The translations under genes and the position numbers were made by a program. This document shows positions 23,083 through 34,036 of a DNA stretch of 64,000 bases, one piece after another. This stretch comes from Lunularia cruciata (taxonomy: Eukaryota > Streptophyta > Marchantiopsida > Lunulariales > Lunulariaceae). The notes beneath the pieces were generated by a model. The model was not told the DNA's origin. It worked only from the letters and a program-made list of their open reading frames with translations, and searched no databases. Position 1 is the stretch's first letter; every line of letters starts with the position of its first letter. The DNA lies in the NCBI GenBank assembly GCA_948567375.1, contig OX419763.1, forward strand, positions 992,001 to 1,056,000, written 5' to 3'.

Positions 23083-24374
23083 ATGGCTGTTCGAAGTATG
23101 CAGTATGCGGTAGAATATCATTATTTGCATACGTGCCATTGTCCTGAGGGTCTGGACCTGGAACAACGGGCAGTCTTTCTTCGGAAAATGGGACCATACC
23201 AATTGAAACACAACATTTTGTTTAAAATGGTCAAAGATGAAGTACTTCGGAGATGTCTGGAAGCATACGAAGTAGGAGGAGTCATTGAATCCTTGCACTC
23301 GGAAGCATTGGGGGGACACTATGCCCTAAAAAATACGGTGAAGAAAATTCTTTCAGTAGGGTATTGGTGGCCTACGATGTATAAAGATACTCATGCCCAT
23401 ATCCGGAGTTGTGATGCCTGTCAAAGAACAAGGAAACTGACGGTGACTTCCCAGTGGCCTTTGAAACCAATTTTGCCTCTGGCCCCATTTGAGAAATGGG
23501 GTATTGATTTTGTGATTTGAGAAATGGGGTATTCAACTAGTAACCCATGTCATAAGGAAGAGGTACATCTTAGTATGTACCAATTATGCCACCAAGATGG
23601 TGGAAGTAGAGGCAACACAAAGAGATGATGCAGAGACAATAGCAGATTTTTTCTTCTGAAACATCATTTCCCATTATGGGTGTCCTCTGGAATTGGTCAG
23701 TGATTGGGGAACTCATTTTTTGAACTCGATGGTGGAAGCGTTAACCAAATACTTCCAAATTAAACATCGGAAGACCACGCCTTACAACCCAAAAGTGAAT
23801 GGACTCACGGAGAAAGCCAATGGATTGCTGTGTAAAATTTGAATAAGGTGACAGTCAATTATGCCTATGACTGGGATACGAAGTTACCTGCAGCGTTGTG
23901 GGCATATCAAACAACTGAAAAGATTTCTACCAAGCAAACTCCTTATTTCCTAACATACGGATTGCATCCCATATTACCAGTTGAGTTTGAAGTACCGACA
24001 TATAGAATATTTGTGAAGAACGATTGTCGGAGGAAGAAAGCCAAGATCTTTGGATTCATCAACTGATGTGGTTGGAAGAGAAAAGGGACGATGCAATGCA
24101 AACTACAAAGGAAATTCAAGAACAAAAGAAGGTTTGGCACGATAAAAGACTCAAACCTGTGACTGTTTAGGAAGGAGACTTGGTATTATTATATGATAAT
24201 CGCCGCATATTTTTCCCAGGAAAATTACATTTGAGGTGGATGGGACCGTATTGTGTGATGCACATCTATGATAATGGTTCTATTCAACTCGTAGACCTGG
24301 ATGGCAATCTTTTTGCAACTCGCGTCAATGGTTGGAGGGTTAGGAAATATTGGACCCCGAACCCGACTTTGTAG
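23083..24374 (+). pseudogene. Integrase of element A
   Basis: Inserts the cDNA into the host chromosome. The HHCC zinc region is at about 23290-23440 (His...His, then Cys-Asp-Ala-Cys). First catalytic Asp in Trp-Gly-Ile-Asp-Phe-Val near 23503. The frame is then disrupted by a small local duplication (23487-23533). Second Asp in Ser-Asp-Trp-Gly-Thr-His-Phe at 23702-23704 and Glu in Gly-Leu-Thr-Glu, 36 residues later, so the D-D-35-E spacing is intact. The C-terminal part (23839-24066 and 24180-24374) ends with the Trp-Met-Gly-Pro-Tyr and Asn-Gly-Trp-Arg-Val GPY/F-like segment. No chromodomain follows. A weak purine tract (GAGGGAGCGAGTA, 24415-24427) then meets the 3' LTR. Confidence 0.85.
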
Positions 24375-24849
24375 AAAAACCCGGTTGTCGGTGTTCGCGG
24401 GGATGCTCACATTTGAGGGAGCGAGTATGTGGTACCCACATTATTTTGTTTTTCTATGATTAGTCATGTTTAAGAGACGAAGTAAGCACTGAAAGTCGAA
24501 TTGCGGACAAAGAATGGACAAAAGTAACTTTGGAGGAAATCCAAAGAAGATGACACTGGATCCGATGATGGAGGTACTCGGAAGCGGATATACCAGGAAA
24601 AGTCTGAAGATCACCGTCTTCGGGTTGGAAGGTGCACGAAAGAAGAAGACCGTTTAACAACCTTTGTATGTGGCAAGAAAGTACATTTCAAGAAACGGTG
24701 GGGGGGGGGGGGGGGGGCAGAAGAAGCATGTCTTGACAGTGACCAGGAGTTGCACGCAGAAGAGAGAAATTTGCAGCCGACATCGACTAAGGAATGAATG
24801 CGGTTTGGGGTAATATAAAATTGCGATTGTGCAAGGAAAAGTTGAATAC

Positions 24850-27344
24850 TCCAAGTAAATTTCCAATTCCTTTGAGTAGCCGCCCTGCAGTAATGCGTGT
24901 CCAGAAGCCCATCGAGAGTGAGATTTTCCGAAACCCTGAGGGAGTTAGAGTGTCTCGTCCAGGAGAGGGTCTCATCTTCCAACATTGTAGAACGAGAGAA
25001 CAGATCATGGCGAAGAAGGTGGCCAACGTGCTAGCGGTGAGAGGTTTTGCAATCTGAAGGGTAGATGTAGTAGCTAGAATTGAAGTCTTGATTAGACTTC
25101 GTATTACCTTTTTAGCATGGAACTGGAATTTCAGTTTCTCGTGAGTGATGGCAGAAATTGCTGCCAGTAATTGTGAGGAGGGTCCTGAAGTGGAAGGGAA
25201 GAGGGGCCATCCGGCTCAATGGACAGAGTCAGATTGGAAGTTAGTATTGGGAAGAGAAGCAGGAGAACCAATGGGGATCACCTTCTATCGAAAGTGTGAC
25301 GCTGCAAAGGAGACGGCGGAGATCTGCAATTTGTTCTTTGCTCCGAGAACCACGAATGGCTACAAGGTGGAGTCCTATCAGGATCCGATCCAAAGAAGTA
25401 TTGTGGGAGTGATGATGGCCATGTTCAAGCCAGAATGAACCACCTATGTGAACAAGCAGCAAGCTGTCTTCTTCCATCAGATGTTTGCAGGAGCTCCAAT
25501 GAATTGGGCAAAGTGCTTTCACCACCGAACAAGGCAGATGGTGGTGAATTGGCGAGCGGGCTCGCCACCACATTATTTTGCACCATTCGCAGCCCACTTC
25601 TACTTTGGACTGAACTTACTAACCAAAGAAGTGCGTCATCATATGGTGTCTCACATGCATCCCGATTTACGACGGGAAGCAGACAAGGAGGAGCGCCAGT
25701 ATATGTTGCATCTTCGAGCAAATGATGAATACTTCACGATGACCGGACAGTGGAAAGTCAAAGAAATTACCAGTCCAAAGACAAAGAAACGTGGCAAATC
25801 CAGAGAAGCAAGGTCGCCTCCCACGCAAAGGAAGACTCAGCGGCTGGTGTTGAAGACGGCAAAGATTGTAAAAGAGGCATCATCGGGATCGGAGTCTTGG
25901 GAAGAGATTGAGTCGCAAGAGGAGGATTTGGAAGAAGAAGAGCTCACATTGAAAAGTGAGGAGTCTGGGAGCAATAGCAATGGGGAGCCAGAGGTCCAGC
26001 AATCAGTAGCAGTAAGTGAGGCTTGTCAGGTGATGGTAGTGAACAAGTCAAGACCAGAAGAGAAAGTAGCAAATCCCGCGGGGCCGAGTTCAAGAGGCCA
26101 AGACGAAGAAAGTGCCAAAACGATGAAGATACAAAGATTGTGACTTCAAATGAAGGAGCCAATGACGGAGGAGAAGACTCCAGACGAAGATGGCAATGAA
26201 GAGGAAGAAAACTTTGGCGGGATATCATATTTGATGAAGGTGGTCACACCATTGCTAGAGCTGTTGAAGGAACATCGGAGAGTAATTCCCCAAGATCGTA
26301 GGAAGGGGATGGACGAATTGCAGATGGTGACGTATCTGTTGAGTGAAGTGAAGGAGTTGCAAGAGCAACAAGTTCGAAGAAGCAAGGAAGTGGAAGGGCT
26401 TTGGAGGGAGGAGGGCTTGATGAAGAAAACTCTGACCATGCTACAAGAAAGTTGTGAAGAAAAAGAAAAGGAACTGCAAAGGCAAGCCAGAGAATTCAAG
26501 GAACAAGCAATGTGGCTAAACAAGATGAAGGAAGAAGTGAGTGATGTGCGCATTGAGAATGTTCATTTGAAGGCGATGAACATCGTAATGGAGCAGGAGT
26601 TGGACAGTTTAAAGAAAAGTGCAGCAGTGAAAGATCAAGCATGGCAGAGAGAGTTGGCAGCCAGGCAAGAAGAAGAAGAGCGATTGCGAGAACTTGTCAA
26701 GAGCGCGAAACAGCAGAGCATGCAGTATGCAGAGGAGAAGAAGATGCTCACTGCGGAATACAAGGACGAGTTGAAGATGTATCATGAGGAGTTGAAGGTG
26801 GAGCGCTCTCAAGGATATGCATCGAAATCAGTAGGGGAAGTTGCAAGAAAGTTAAGAGCAATTTTTAGCACGGAGGCTGAGGGGAGATTGGAGGAAGCTC
26901 GCCTACATGAGTTAAAGTTACTTGTGCTAGGAAATGTGGAAGAGAAAGGCCAAGGATGTGGACATGAACACCTTATTGATTCGATTGAGGGAATGTGTAG
27001 ATAGGAAAATGTTAGATGTAGAGAACAATGTTAGTCTTAGACTAGATTTAGTCAATTCAGAATTAGAGAAGATTCGGAATAGTGTGATAGTGGAGAGGAA
27101 ACCCGATGTCGCAGAAGTAGGAATACAAGTGTCATCGGACTTGATGATTGACACATCAGAGAAGAGTGGGTCAGGAGATAAGGATGTAGATGGATTACCC
27201 ATGAGCTCAATTGTAGTTCCTAGTGTAGAAGTCATAGAATTAGTGAAGGAATTGGTAAAATCAGCCATACCCGAAGAAGGAGAAATAGTAGGAAGATCAT
27301 TGGGTTTGGAAGCCGATGATGAGGTAGACATCGGATCGGGCTAA
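24850..27344 (+). pseudogene. LTR-encoded coiled-coil protein gene in the 3' LTR of element A
   Basis: Sister copy of the gene at 15000-17498, better preserved. Open stretches: 24794-25057 (possible upstream extension and N-terminus), 25145-25438 (ending at an Arg-to-stop in Pro-Glu-stop-Thr-Thr-Tyr), 25448-26143 (231 residues: Phe-Phe-His-Gln-Met-Phe-Ala-Gly, Trp-Ala-Lys-Cys-Phe, His-Tyr-Phe-Ala-Pro-Phe-Ala-Ala-His-Phe, His-Pro-Asp-Leu-Arg-Arg, then Lys/Arg-rich and acidic parts), 26150-27004 (284 residues, almost pure coiled coil) and, after a frameshift near 26930, 26934-27344 to the Asp-Ile-Gly-Ser-Gly end. It has only about three stops and one or two frameshifts in about 830 codons. It shares no motif with Gag, which the element carries separately. 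Function unknown. Confidence 0.78.
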
Positions 27345-27464
27345 GTGTCAATTTTGAGATAGCAAGAGGCAGATATGAAGAGATAGACTGTCACTTAGGA
27401 TCTGCAGGTAGGAAGAGATGTTAGGAAGCGGTGCCCAGGTAGGCAAGTCTGCTGTTTGCTTCAG

Positions 27465-27472
27465 TATTTAAG
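27465..27472 (+). promoter_or_regulatory. Second TATA-like box (3' LTR)
   Basis: TATTTAAG, the counterpart of 17619-17626, about 120 bp after the end of the LTR gene. In a 3' LTR it could drive read-out into flanking sequence. Confidence 0.35.
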
Positions 27473-28270
27473 GGAAGCATTCACAGTACGATGTTATTCA
27501 GTATTCATATTTCTAAAGATAGATAAAGCAAAGTGATGTTCTCAGTACTCGTCGCTTAAGCTTAATTCCGATTGTCAATTTCGTGTTTGTGTTTGTGAGT
27601 GTGTGGAGAATTCCAAAGAGCAAGTTAGTGTGTTTGTGGATGTTGGAATCTACAGCCTTGATCTTTATTTTATGTGTTTGATCCTGAGTGAAGTGCATCG
27701 GAGCAATGCCTTGACAGATCTGAGAGGAATTGTAGTGTTGATAGTATTCTGCATTGGTGAGTGCAGCATGAAGTTGATGTGAAGCAATTTTGATCAAAGT
27801 TGTGCCTTCAGTGGAGGGGTGGAACACAATTCTGAGGCGAAATTGGTCTTTGTAGTGAAGTGCCATCTTTGGGAGAATCTGAATCATCACACTCAAGAGT
27901 TGTTTGGACAGAATTTGCTATGATGTGATTATGTGTGTGTATTCGTGACAAGTCGTCAAGATTGTGAGCTTGTTACTCTCTTTTGGGTGTAGTTTCTACC
28001 TGAGAGATTAAAGAAGCCATCAAGAAGAACTGCCATTGTGACTTTTGACTTTGTATTTGACCAATTCTGAATCGTATCTCTGTGAGAATGAACTTTACTT
28101 ACCCGATTACCGCAAAAGTGATATTTGCCGGGTTGTCACAAAAGACGCAACCAAGAAGAACTTCATTGTTACTGTTTGACATTGTATTTGACTAATTCTG
28201 ACTCGTATCTCTATGGGAACGAACTTTATTACCCGATTACCACAAAAGTGATATTTGCCGGGTTGTCACA

Positions 28271-29009
28271 AGACACCTCTCTAAATGATAAGCTTCTTCT
28301 CCTCTTTCTCTAGAAATTCATCTTCTTCCTTTGAGTTATATTCTTTTGCCATCTCCAGCTTTCCCTCTTCTTCCTCTGGTACAAGCTGCATCTCCACTCC
28401 ATCTTCACTCTCACTACTCGCTTTACTTCTTTGCAACATGAGGTCAAGCTCTTCCTCTCTCCAAGTCCTCAGACTGTACTCAACTTCCCCTTCTGATTCT
28501 TCTCCCGATGATGTAATTACCACAAGGTCCTTCCTGGGGTTTACTTTCCTGGTCTTCTAAGGTCTCATCTACTACACTCCCTTTCCCCGATCTCCCTCAA
28601 GATGACTCCTTAATTGCAATGGGAAATTACTTGTCATCTCTTTGTCTCTATCCCAAATTTTATAGTGGCACGCCTCCTTAGTCTTTCTTCACTTCAAGTT
28701 TCTACCAAGAAATCACACCTTCTACATGCTTCTATGAATGTCAATTTTCCCCTGCTCATAGACCAGCTGTTTTTATGTGCGGTACCTTCTTGAATATCCA
28801 ACCCCAAAGGAAAGTTGTTACACTATCCTCACCTTGGGTTGAATTTTGATGAAACAAATCTAAGTACTTTGTCTTTTGACATGAAGTCACTTTACATGGG
28901 GTTACAACCCAAAGACACCATTCTTTGCCTTTTGATGTCATGCAGGTGCAATACAACTTTGTCCGTACACTTCTTCTTCATAAATAGAAAAATAAATGTA
29001 TTTACCACA
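28271..29009 (-). repeat. Giant LTR fragment C1
   Basis: A minus-strand LTR start: its outer end is at 29009 (…ATTTACCACA on the plus strand), inserted in the integrase-linker region of element D, which resumes at 29010. It keeps the 5' non-coding part, the gene start region near 28600-28640 and, after an internal deletion, a piece of the acidic domain (28523-28281). It is then cut off at 28271 against the end of LTR B. Confidence 0.65.
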
Positions 29010-29063
29010 TCCTAAGGGACTGGACCCAAAGCAAATGCAGTCTTCCTCAACAAGATGTGATGT
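29010..29063 (+). pseudogene. Element D pol, first remaining piece
   Basis: 54 bases aligning with 23142-23195 of element A (the N-terminal part of integrase). The sequence continues at 30893 after solo LTR C2. Confidence 0.6.
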
Positions 29064-30892
29064 TGTGACAAGCTGGCAAATATCACTTTTGTGGTAATCA
29101 GGTAAGTAAAGTTTGTTCCCATAGAGATACAAGTCAAAAATGTCCCAATACAAAGCAAACAGTAACAATCTTAGTTCTTCTTGGTTACGTCTTTAGTCTC
29201 TTAGGTAGAAACGATACCCAAAAGAGAGTAACAAGCACTGACTCACAATCTCGGCACAAATTAACACTTCTTAATCACAACTCCTTCAATTCTTTCCAAA
29301 CAATCTTGATTATGAAGATTTAGTCTCTCTTGAAAATGGCACTTTGCTGCAAAACAACTTTGCCTCAGAATTGTGTTCCACTCCTCCACTAAAGGCACAA
29401 CTTCCTTAATCAAAATTGCTTCACATCAACACTACGCTGCACTCACAAATGTAGAATACTACCAACACTACAATTACTCTCAGATTTGTCAAGGCATTGC
29501 TTCAGTTGCACTTTACTCAGGATCAAACACATAGAATGAAGACCAAGGCCGCCAAATCCAACATCCAACAAGCACATTGACTTGCACTTTGAATTTTTCC
29601 ACACACTCACAAACACAATCACAACATTGGTACTCAAAATTAAGCTCAAGTGATTGCTTCACAACACTTTGCTTTATCTATTCTCAGAAATAGTGAGCAC
29701 TGAACAACATTTTCCTACAAATGCCACCTTTAAATATTAGAGCAATCGATAATTGCTAATAGCTATACCATTCTACAACAACTTTTCCTACCTACAGATC
29801 TAAATTGACAATCCAGCTCTTCATATCTGTCTCTTCAAATCTCAAAATTCTTACTACCCTGATTCAATGTCTACCTCTTCCTTGGCTTCCAAACCCAATG
29901 ATCTTCCTATTACTTCTCCTTCTTTGGGTTTAGGGTTTAGGCTTTCACTACTTCTTCTATTTCTGCACTAAGAATTACAATTGAGGTCATGGGTAACCCT
30001 TCTATCTCCTTATCTCCCAACCCACTCTTCTCTAATGTTTCTAATGACAAGTCCGATGACACTTGAATTCCTATTCTACAACATTGTGTCTGACTACTAT
30101 CAATTCCTTTGCTAATTCTATTATATTCTCATCAAGAATTGTAATTAAAAGCATGGGTACACTATCTACACCCTCAATTTGTAACCCACTTTCCCCTAAT
30201 CGCTCATCTAACTGATCCAAAGACACTTATTGTCTGATCCTGCACTTTGGGTTTATTCACTACTACTACTTCTCCTTCAATTCCTGTTCCATCTTCAATC
30301 AGAACTAAAATTGAAGTCATGGGTATCCTAAATATCTTCTTTCCTACTCTAACTTCCTCTAATGCCTTTGGAAAGACTCCCGAAGTCACTTTCACTGCAC
30401 TCCAAGATCCGACTACCTCAAATCTAGTCAACTTCATCTTGAGGTAAAGTCTCATGGTCCGAAGTCCGAAGTCCAAAGTCATATAGACCCAAAGACACCA
30501 ACCCGAAGACACTAAACTACTCTTTACATATACTCCCAAAACTTCAAATACTTGTTACTTTTGCTTTAGACCTCCAAACTCTGCGATTTTGGTGGCAATA
30601 GAAATCTCTAGACAATACGCTTCCAAAGATATATAACACATATGATTTGGACTTGTGGTCACTGAGATATGACCCCGCAGTAATCTTGACTAGTAACCTT
30701 CATTCCAATGTGAAGAAACCCTCTTTCGGCGTCTGACCTCCTTCTTCCTCTCCCTCTAACACGAAGCAAGCCTCTTCAGGTCGAGTCAAAATATAGACTT
30801 CTACTCATTTCTTCTCCATTTGGTTTCAATTTGGTTTCAATAATGCTCTTCTTCTTTAAAACTCATCCAAAATGAAAAATATAGGCACCACA
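29064..30892 (-). repeat. Solo giant LTR C2, internally deleted, in element D pol
   Basis: Minus-strand LTR from TGTGACAAGC (29064) to GGCACCACA (30892), flanked by a perfect TSD GATGT (29059-29063 and 30893-30897). Only 1.83 kb: most of the gene is deleted. The host sequence on either side rejoins cleanly in the alignment with 23160-23240 of element A. Confidence 0.88.
29855..30540 (-). pseudogene. LTR gene remnant (C-terminus only), copy C2
   Basis: C-terminal part of the LTR-encoded protein: the Leu-Gly-Leu-Glu-Ala-Lys and Val-Asp-Ile end near 29870-29900. Upstream of it a segment of about 165 bp is present three times in tandem (the same 'catgggta' core at 29988, 30152 and 30318). The N-terminal and coiled-coil parts are deleted. 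Confidence 0.6.
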
Positions 30893-30944
30893 GATGTACC
30901 AGCTAAAACACAAAATTTTAGTTAAAATGGGCAAAGATGAAGTA
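30893..30944 (+). pseudogene. Element D pol, second remaining piece
   Basis: 52 bases aligning with 23192-23242 of element A. The last five, AAGTA, are the TSD of solo LTR M. The sequence continues at 37628. Confidence 0.65.
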
Positions 30945-31469
30945 TGTGGCACTCAGATTTTTAATTTTTCATGGTTTTGAGGAGTTTTGTATGAAGAAAG
31001 GTACAATTGACTAAGAAACTGAATCCATTTTGGGAACAAAAGAGGAAGAAATCAAGTTTTTGGTAAAGCAAAAGAAATGTTACTTCCGGTTCAAAACCTA
31101 TCAGGGGCAAATACAAAGAAGTCAGATCCAAAGCTGAAGTAAAGAGGACTTGCCTCGGAGGTGACCAACACAATGCAAAGAAAGTGTAACAAATTTTCTT
31201 TGGACTGCAAACCAAGAACCATTATGAAATGGTAAGACTATTGCACGCCTTGACACTGATAGGAGGATCTGATGTAGAAAGTGTGATTTATCAATCAGAG
31301 TATAGCTCATGAACGACCAAGGATTGCATTAGTATAAAAGTGAGGTTTCTTCAAGTAATGAAAGAAACCCTGAAGAAATATCATGCGCCCTTAAGAAGTC
31401 AAGAAGAGGAATCCCACAAGATGCAACTAGTTGTGAGAGAAATCCTTGGGTTGTCTACAAGAATGAGAG

Positions 31470-33797
31470 ATTCGTAGCCAAGGGATGGGAAATTAACTCA
31501 AGAGTGTTCAAAACTAAGACAAACAAAGATGAGAGGATTCAAGAAATGCTCTTCATAGGCAGTGCAAAATCCTTCTGTGAAGAGATTAGATATGGTAGGA
31601 CAAACCGAAGTCTTGACAAGACTTTGTATCATGTTCTTGGCATGGAATTGGAACATGAGTTTTCTAAAATTCATGACCAAAATCACTACCAGTAACTATG
31701 TTGATGGCCTAGAAGCCATCGGGAAGCAAGGAAATCTGGCTCAATGGACAGAGTCAGATTTGAGATTGGTTTTGAGGAGAGAAGCTGGAGAGGAGATGAG
31801 TGCTTCTTTCTTTGGGAAAGACCATTTGGGGGAAGAAACACATGAGGTGAAAGACTCTTTCAGTTTGCCAAAGATGAAGAACGGGAACAAGGTGGAAAAT
31901 TGCTACAATTCAATCAGGCGGGCCATCATGGACAGTCTGATGGTGATCTTTAAACCTGAGTGCACCACCTACATTACAAAGCACCAGGTGATTTTCTTCC
32001 ATCAGATGTTTGCAGGTGAGCTAGTCAATTGAGCAAGGAGCTTCTACAATCAAATGAGGCAAATGGTGCTGAACTGAAGAGATTAGGCAATCACCACACT
32101 ACTTTGTACCTTTCACGGTACACTTTTACCTTGGGTTGAACTTGCTGCGAGGATAAGAGAGAAGCCGGGTGGTGTCACACTTCTACTCCGATTTGAGAAG
32201 GGAAGCTGATGAGGACAAGAAGCTCTACATGCAGCAAATTTGTAGCAATGATGAGCAGTTTCAAAGAACTGGTCAAGATCAACCTACGGAGATGTCAATG
32301 CCAAAGAGGAGGAAGAGAGCCAGACCCAAAGAATGGATTTCACCGGCAAAGATCATTTATCAGTGGCCAGGAGACTACAAAGACCAAGAGAATGGAGGTA
32401 GTCCAAAGAATTGATATGCAAATTCCCATGACAGACAAAGAGTTAGAAGGAGCTATGGGGTCCAAGTTGGTCAAAGAGGAGGATGAGGAAGTAGAGTTAA
32501 CTCTACAGAGCAAAGAGTCAGGGAGTGATGGAGAATCCAAAGTACAGCAATTGGAAGAGGGACAATGGGAGCTACACAAAAGCTTTGATTGCATCAAAGA
32601 AGGAGAGCTGTCCGGTTTGGAGCTGTTTGAGCATGAAGACAATATGCCAATAGAGGAGCCAACTCCAGGCTTGGAAGAGGTAGAGGACTTAAAAAAGAAG
32701 GAGGTGGATGTCATTCACTTGGAGGACAATGAATCTTCCGGTGAAGACATTGGGCTACTAATACAAAGATCAAGACTTTGAGTGCAGGTTTCAATGATCA
32801 AAGTTGAAGGGAAAGAGGAAGAACGAGGAGAAGAATGTGAAGGAGTAAGGTATTTGCAGGAAGTGGTGTGTCTGCTGTTGGAGCAATTGGAAAGAAGAAA
32901 GAGGGAAGTACAATGCACGCAGCTGAGTATAACAACTGTCTTGCAGATATTTAGAGCAATGGAGGAAGAGAATGCAGAGTTGAAGAAGTGCTTGAGCAAT
33001 GGAGAAGAAGAAATGGAGGTGTTGCGAGTAGATGTTGTCTTGTAGAAGAAGATCAACGTGAATCTACAAGAGAATTTTGAGAAGCAAGGGAAGGAGTTTA
33101 GGAGCTTAGGGTGGAAAAGTTGCAAGCCGAGGTAAAGTCAGAACAAGCAAGGAGCAAAGAACTCATAGAGGCGAAGGAAGAAGAGCTCAATGCATTCTGA
33201 CAAAAAGCAAAGGAGAAGACGGCAGCATGGCAGTGGGAATTAACTTAGCCCCATCAAGAAGAAGGGAGGTTGTGCAATTTTCCAAATACTTTGGAGGTGA
33301 AGATTGTGCAATATGCAAAGGAATTAGAAGATTGGACTGCTGAGTACAAAGTAGAATTGTAGGTAGAGTGTGCTGCAATTCAGGCAGAGCGCGAGAAGCA
33401 GAGGAAGCTTGACTCCGTGGAAGCTGTCATAATGTGAGTGAAGGTGAGGCTTAGCACCAAGGCCAAAGTAAGTTTGGAAAAAACAAGGCTATAGGAATTG
33501 AAGCGCTTAGTGCAAGAGACGAGGAAGCGACAAGCAAAGGAGGCAGAAATGAATAGGATTTTGATTAGACTTAGAGAGAGAGTAGATTGGAAAATTAGTG
33601 AAGTAGGAGACAACACAAGTCTTATGTTATATTTTGAAAAGGCAGATTTAGATGTACTTTGTAGGGAGTTAGTCAATAGACAGGAAGAATCCAAAGACAT
33701 CACTTGTGTCGGATCGGATTGTAGGAAAGCACAAGTCCCAATAAAAGTTACTTCGGGTTTAGAAGGAGAAATAGAAGTAGACACCGGATCAAAGTAG
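31470..33797 (+). pseudogene. LTR-encoded coiled-coil protein gene, copy M
   Basis: The same gene inside LTR M. The N-terminal region is open 31562-32032 (156 residues: Ala-Trp-Asn-Trp-Asn, Trp-Thr-Glu-Ser-Asp, Phe-Lys-Pro-Glu, Phe-Phe-His-Gln-Met-Phe). After a Trp-to-stop, the His-Tyr-Phe-Val-Pro-Phe and Tyr-Leu-Gly-Leu-Asn-Leu region is broken. The acidic part is open at 32209-32781, and the coiled coil is in pieces at 32782-33045 and 33498-33797, ending Asp-Thr-Gly-Ser-Lys and TAG. The coiled-coil sequence has clearly diverged from the copies in element A. Confidence 0.7.
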
Positions 33798-34036
33798 TAA
33801 CAGATTCAAGATTTCGGATATGAAGTAGTGCATTGTCATTTTGGATCTATAGGTTGGTAAAGTTGTTATGAATCAGTTTAGGAAGTTAGATAATTGTCAA
33901 GTGCTTTGCTTATTTAAAGGAGGCTTGCATAGGAAATCTTGTTTAGTATTCATTTTCTTGAGAATAGGTAAAGTAAAGTGTTGTGAACCAATGCTCATTG
34001 CTTGAGCTTAATTTTGAGTATCAACTTTATGTTTGT

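Larger units (their letters stand above)
14594..28140 (+). mobile_element. Element A: complete Ty3/gypsy retrotransposon with 3.7-kb gene-bearing LTRs
   Basis: The only complete copy in the window, 13.5 kb. 5' LTR 14594-18297 (TGTGGTACCCACA ... GTTGTCACA), tRNA-Asp-type PBS at 18305, Gag-Pol in a single ancestral frame at 18386-24374, 3' LTR 24428-28140. A 5-bp TSD AAAGA (14589-14593 and 28141-28145) flanks it. The two LTRs differ at 6 of about 135 hand-compared positions (16594-16730 against 26430-26566), all transitions, so the insertion is not recent. The tRNA-Asp PBS points to the non-chromovirus (Athila/Tat-like) side of Ty3/gypsy. The internal coding is broken by stops and several frameshifts. 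Confidence 0.93.
24428..28140 (+). repeat. 3' LTR of element A (3713 bp)
   Basis: TGTGGTACCCACA at 24428 to GGGTTGTCACA at 28140, followed by TSD AAAGA. It aligns end to end with the 5' LTR. It contains a G run of about 18 near 24700-24717, TATA-like boxes at 24814-24820 and 27465-27472, and the LTR gene between them. Confidence 0.93.
7503..28270 (+). repeat. Giant LTR copy B (about 3.5 kb of sequence), split by insertions E and A
   Basis: One plus-strand LTR in three pieces: 7503-7676 (start TGTGGTACCACA), 11391-14593 (contains an LTR-encoded gene) and 28141-28270 (end GGGTTGTCACA). The first gap is filled by solo LTR E and the second by the complete element A, whose TSD AAAGA rejoins the piece 'gagattAAAGAcgcaacc' seen uninterrupted in another copy at 37490. 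The left flank is LINE and the right flank is LTR fragment C1. The 5-bp flanks (ACCTT and AGACA) do not match. Confidence 0.85.

Noticed and set aside
14594-28140. Reading the LTR-encoded protein as the element's Gag
   Set aside because: Element A has a separate, recognisable Gag with capsid domain and zinc knuckles after the PBS. The LTR protein has neither.
29001-29009. Treating the LTR start at 29009 and the LTR end at 29064 as the two ends of one element
   Set aside because: The 54 bases between them align with integrase of element D, and C2 has its own matching TSD, so they are separate insertions.
30204-30539. 111-residue minus-strand frame as a separate gene
   Set aside because: It is part of the tandemly expanded C-terminus of the LTR gene in solo LTR C2.
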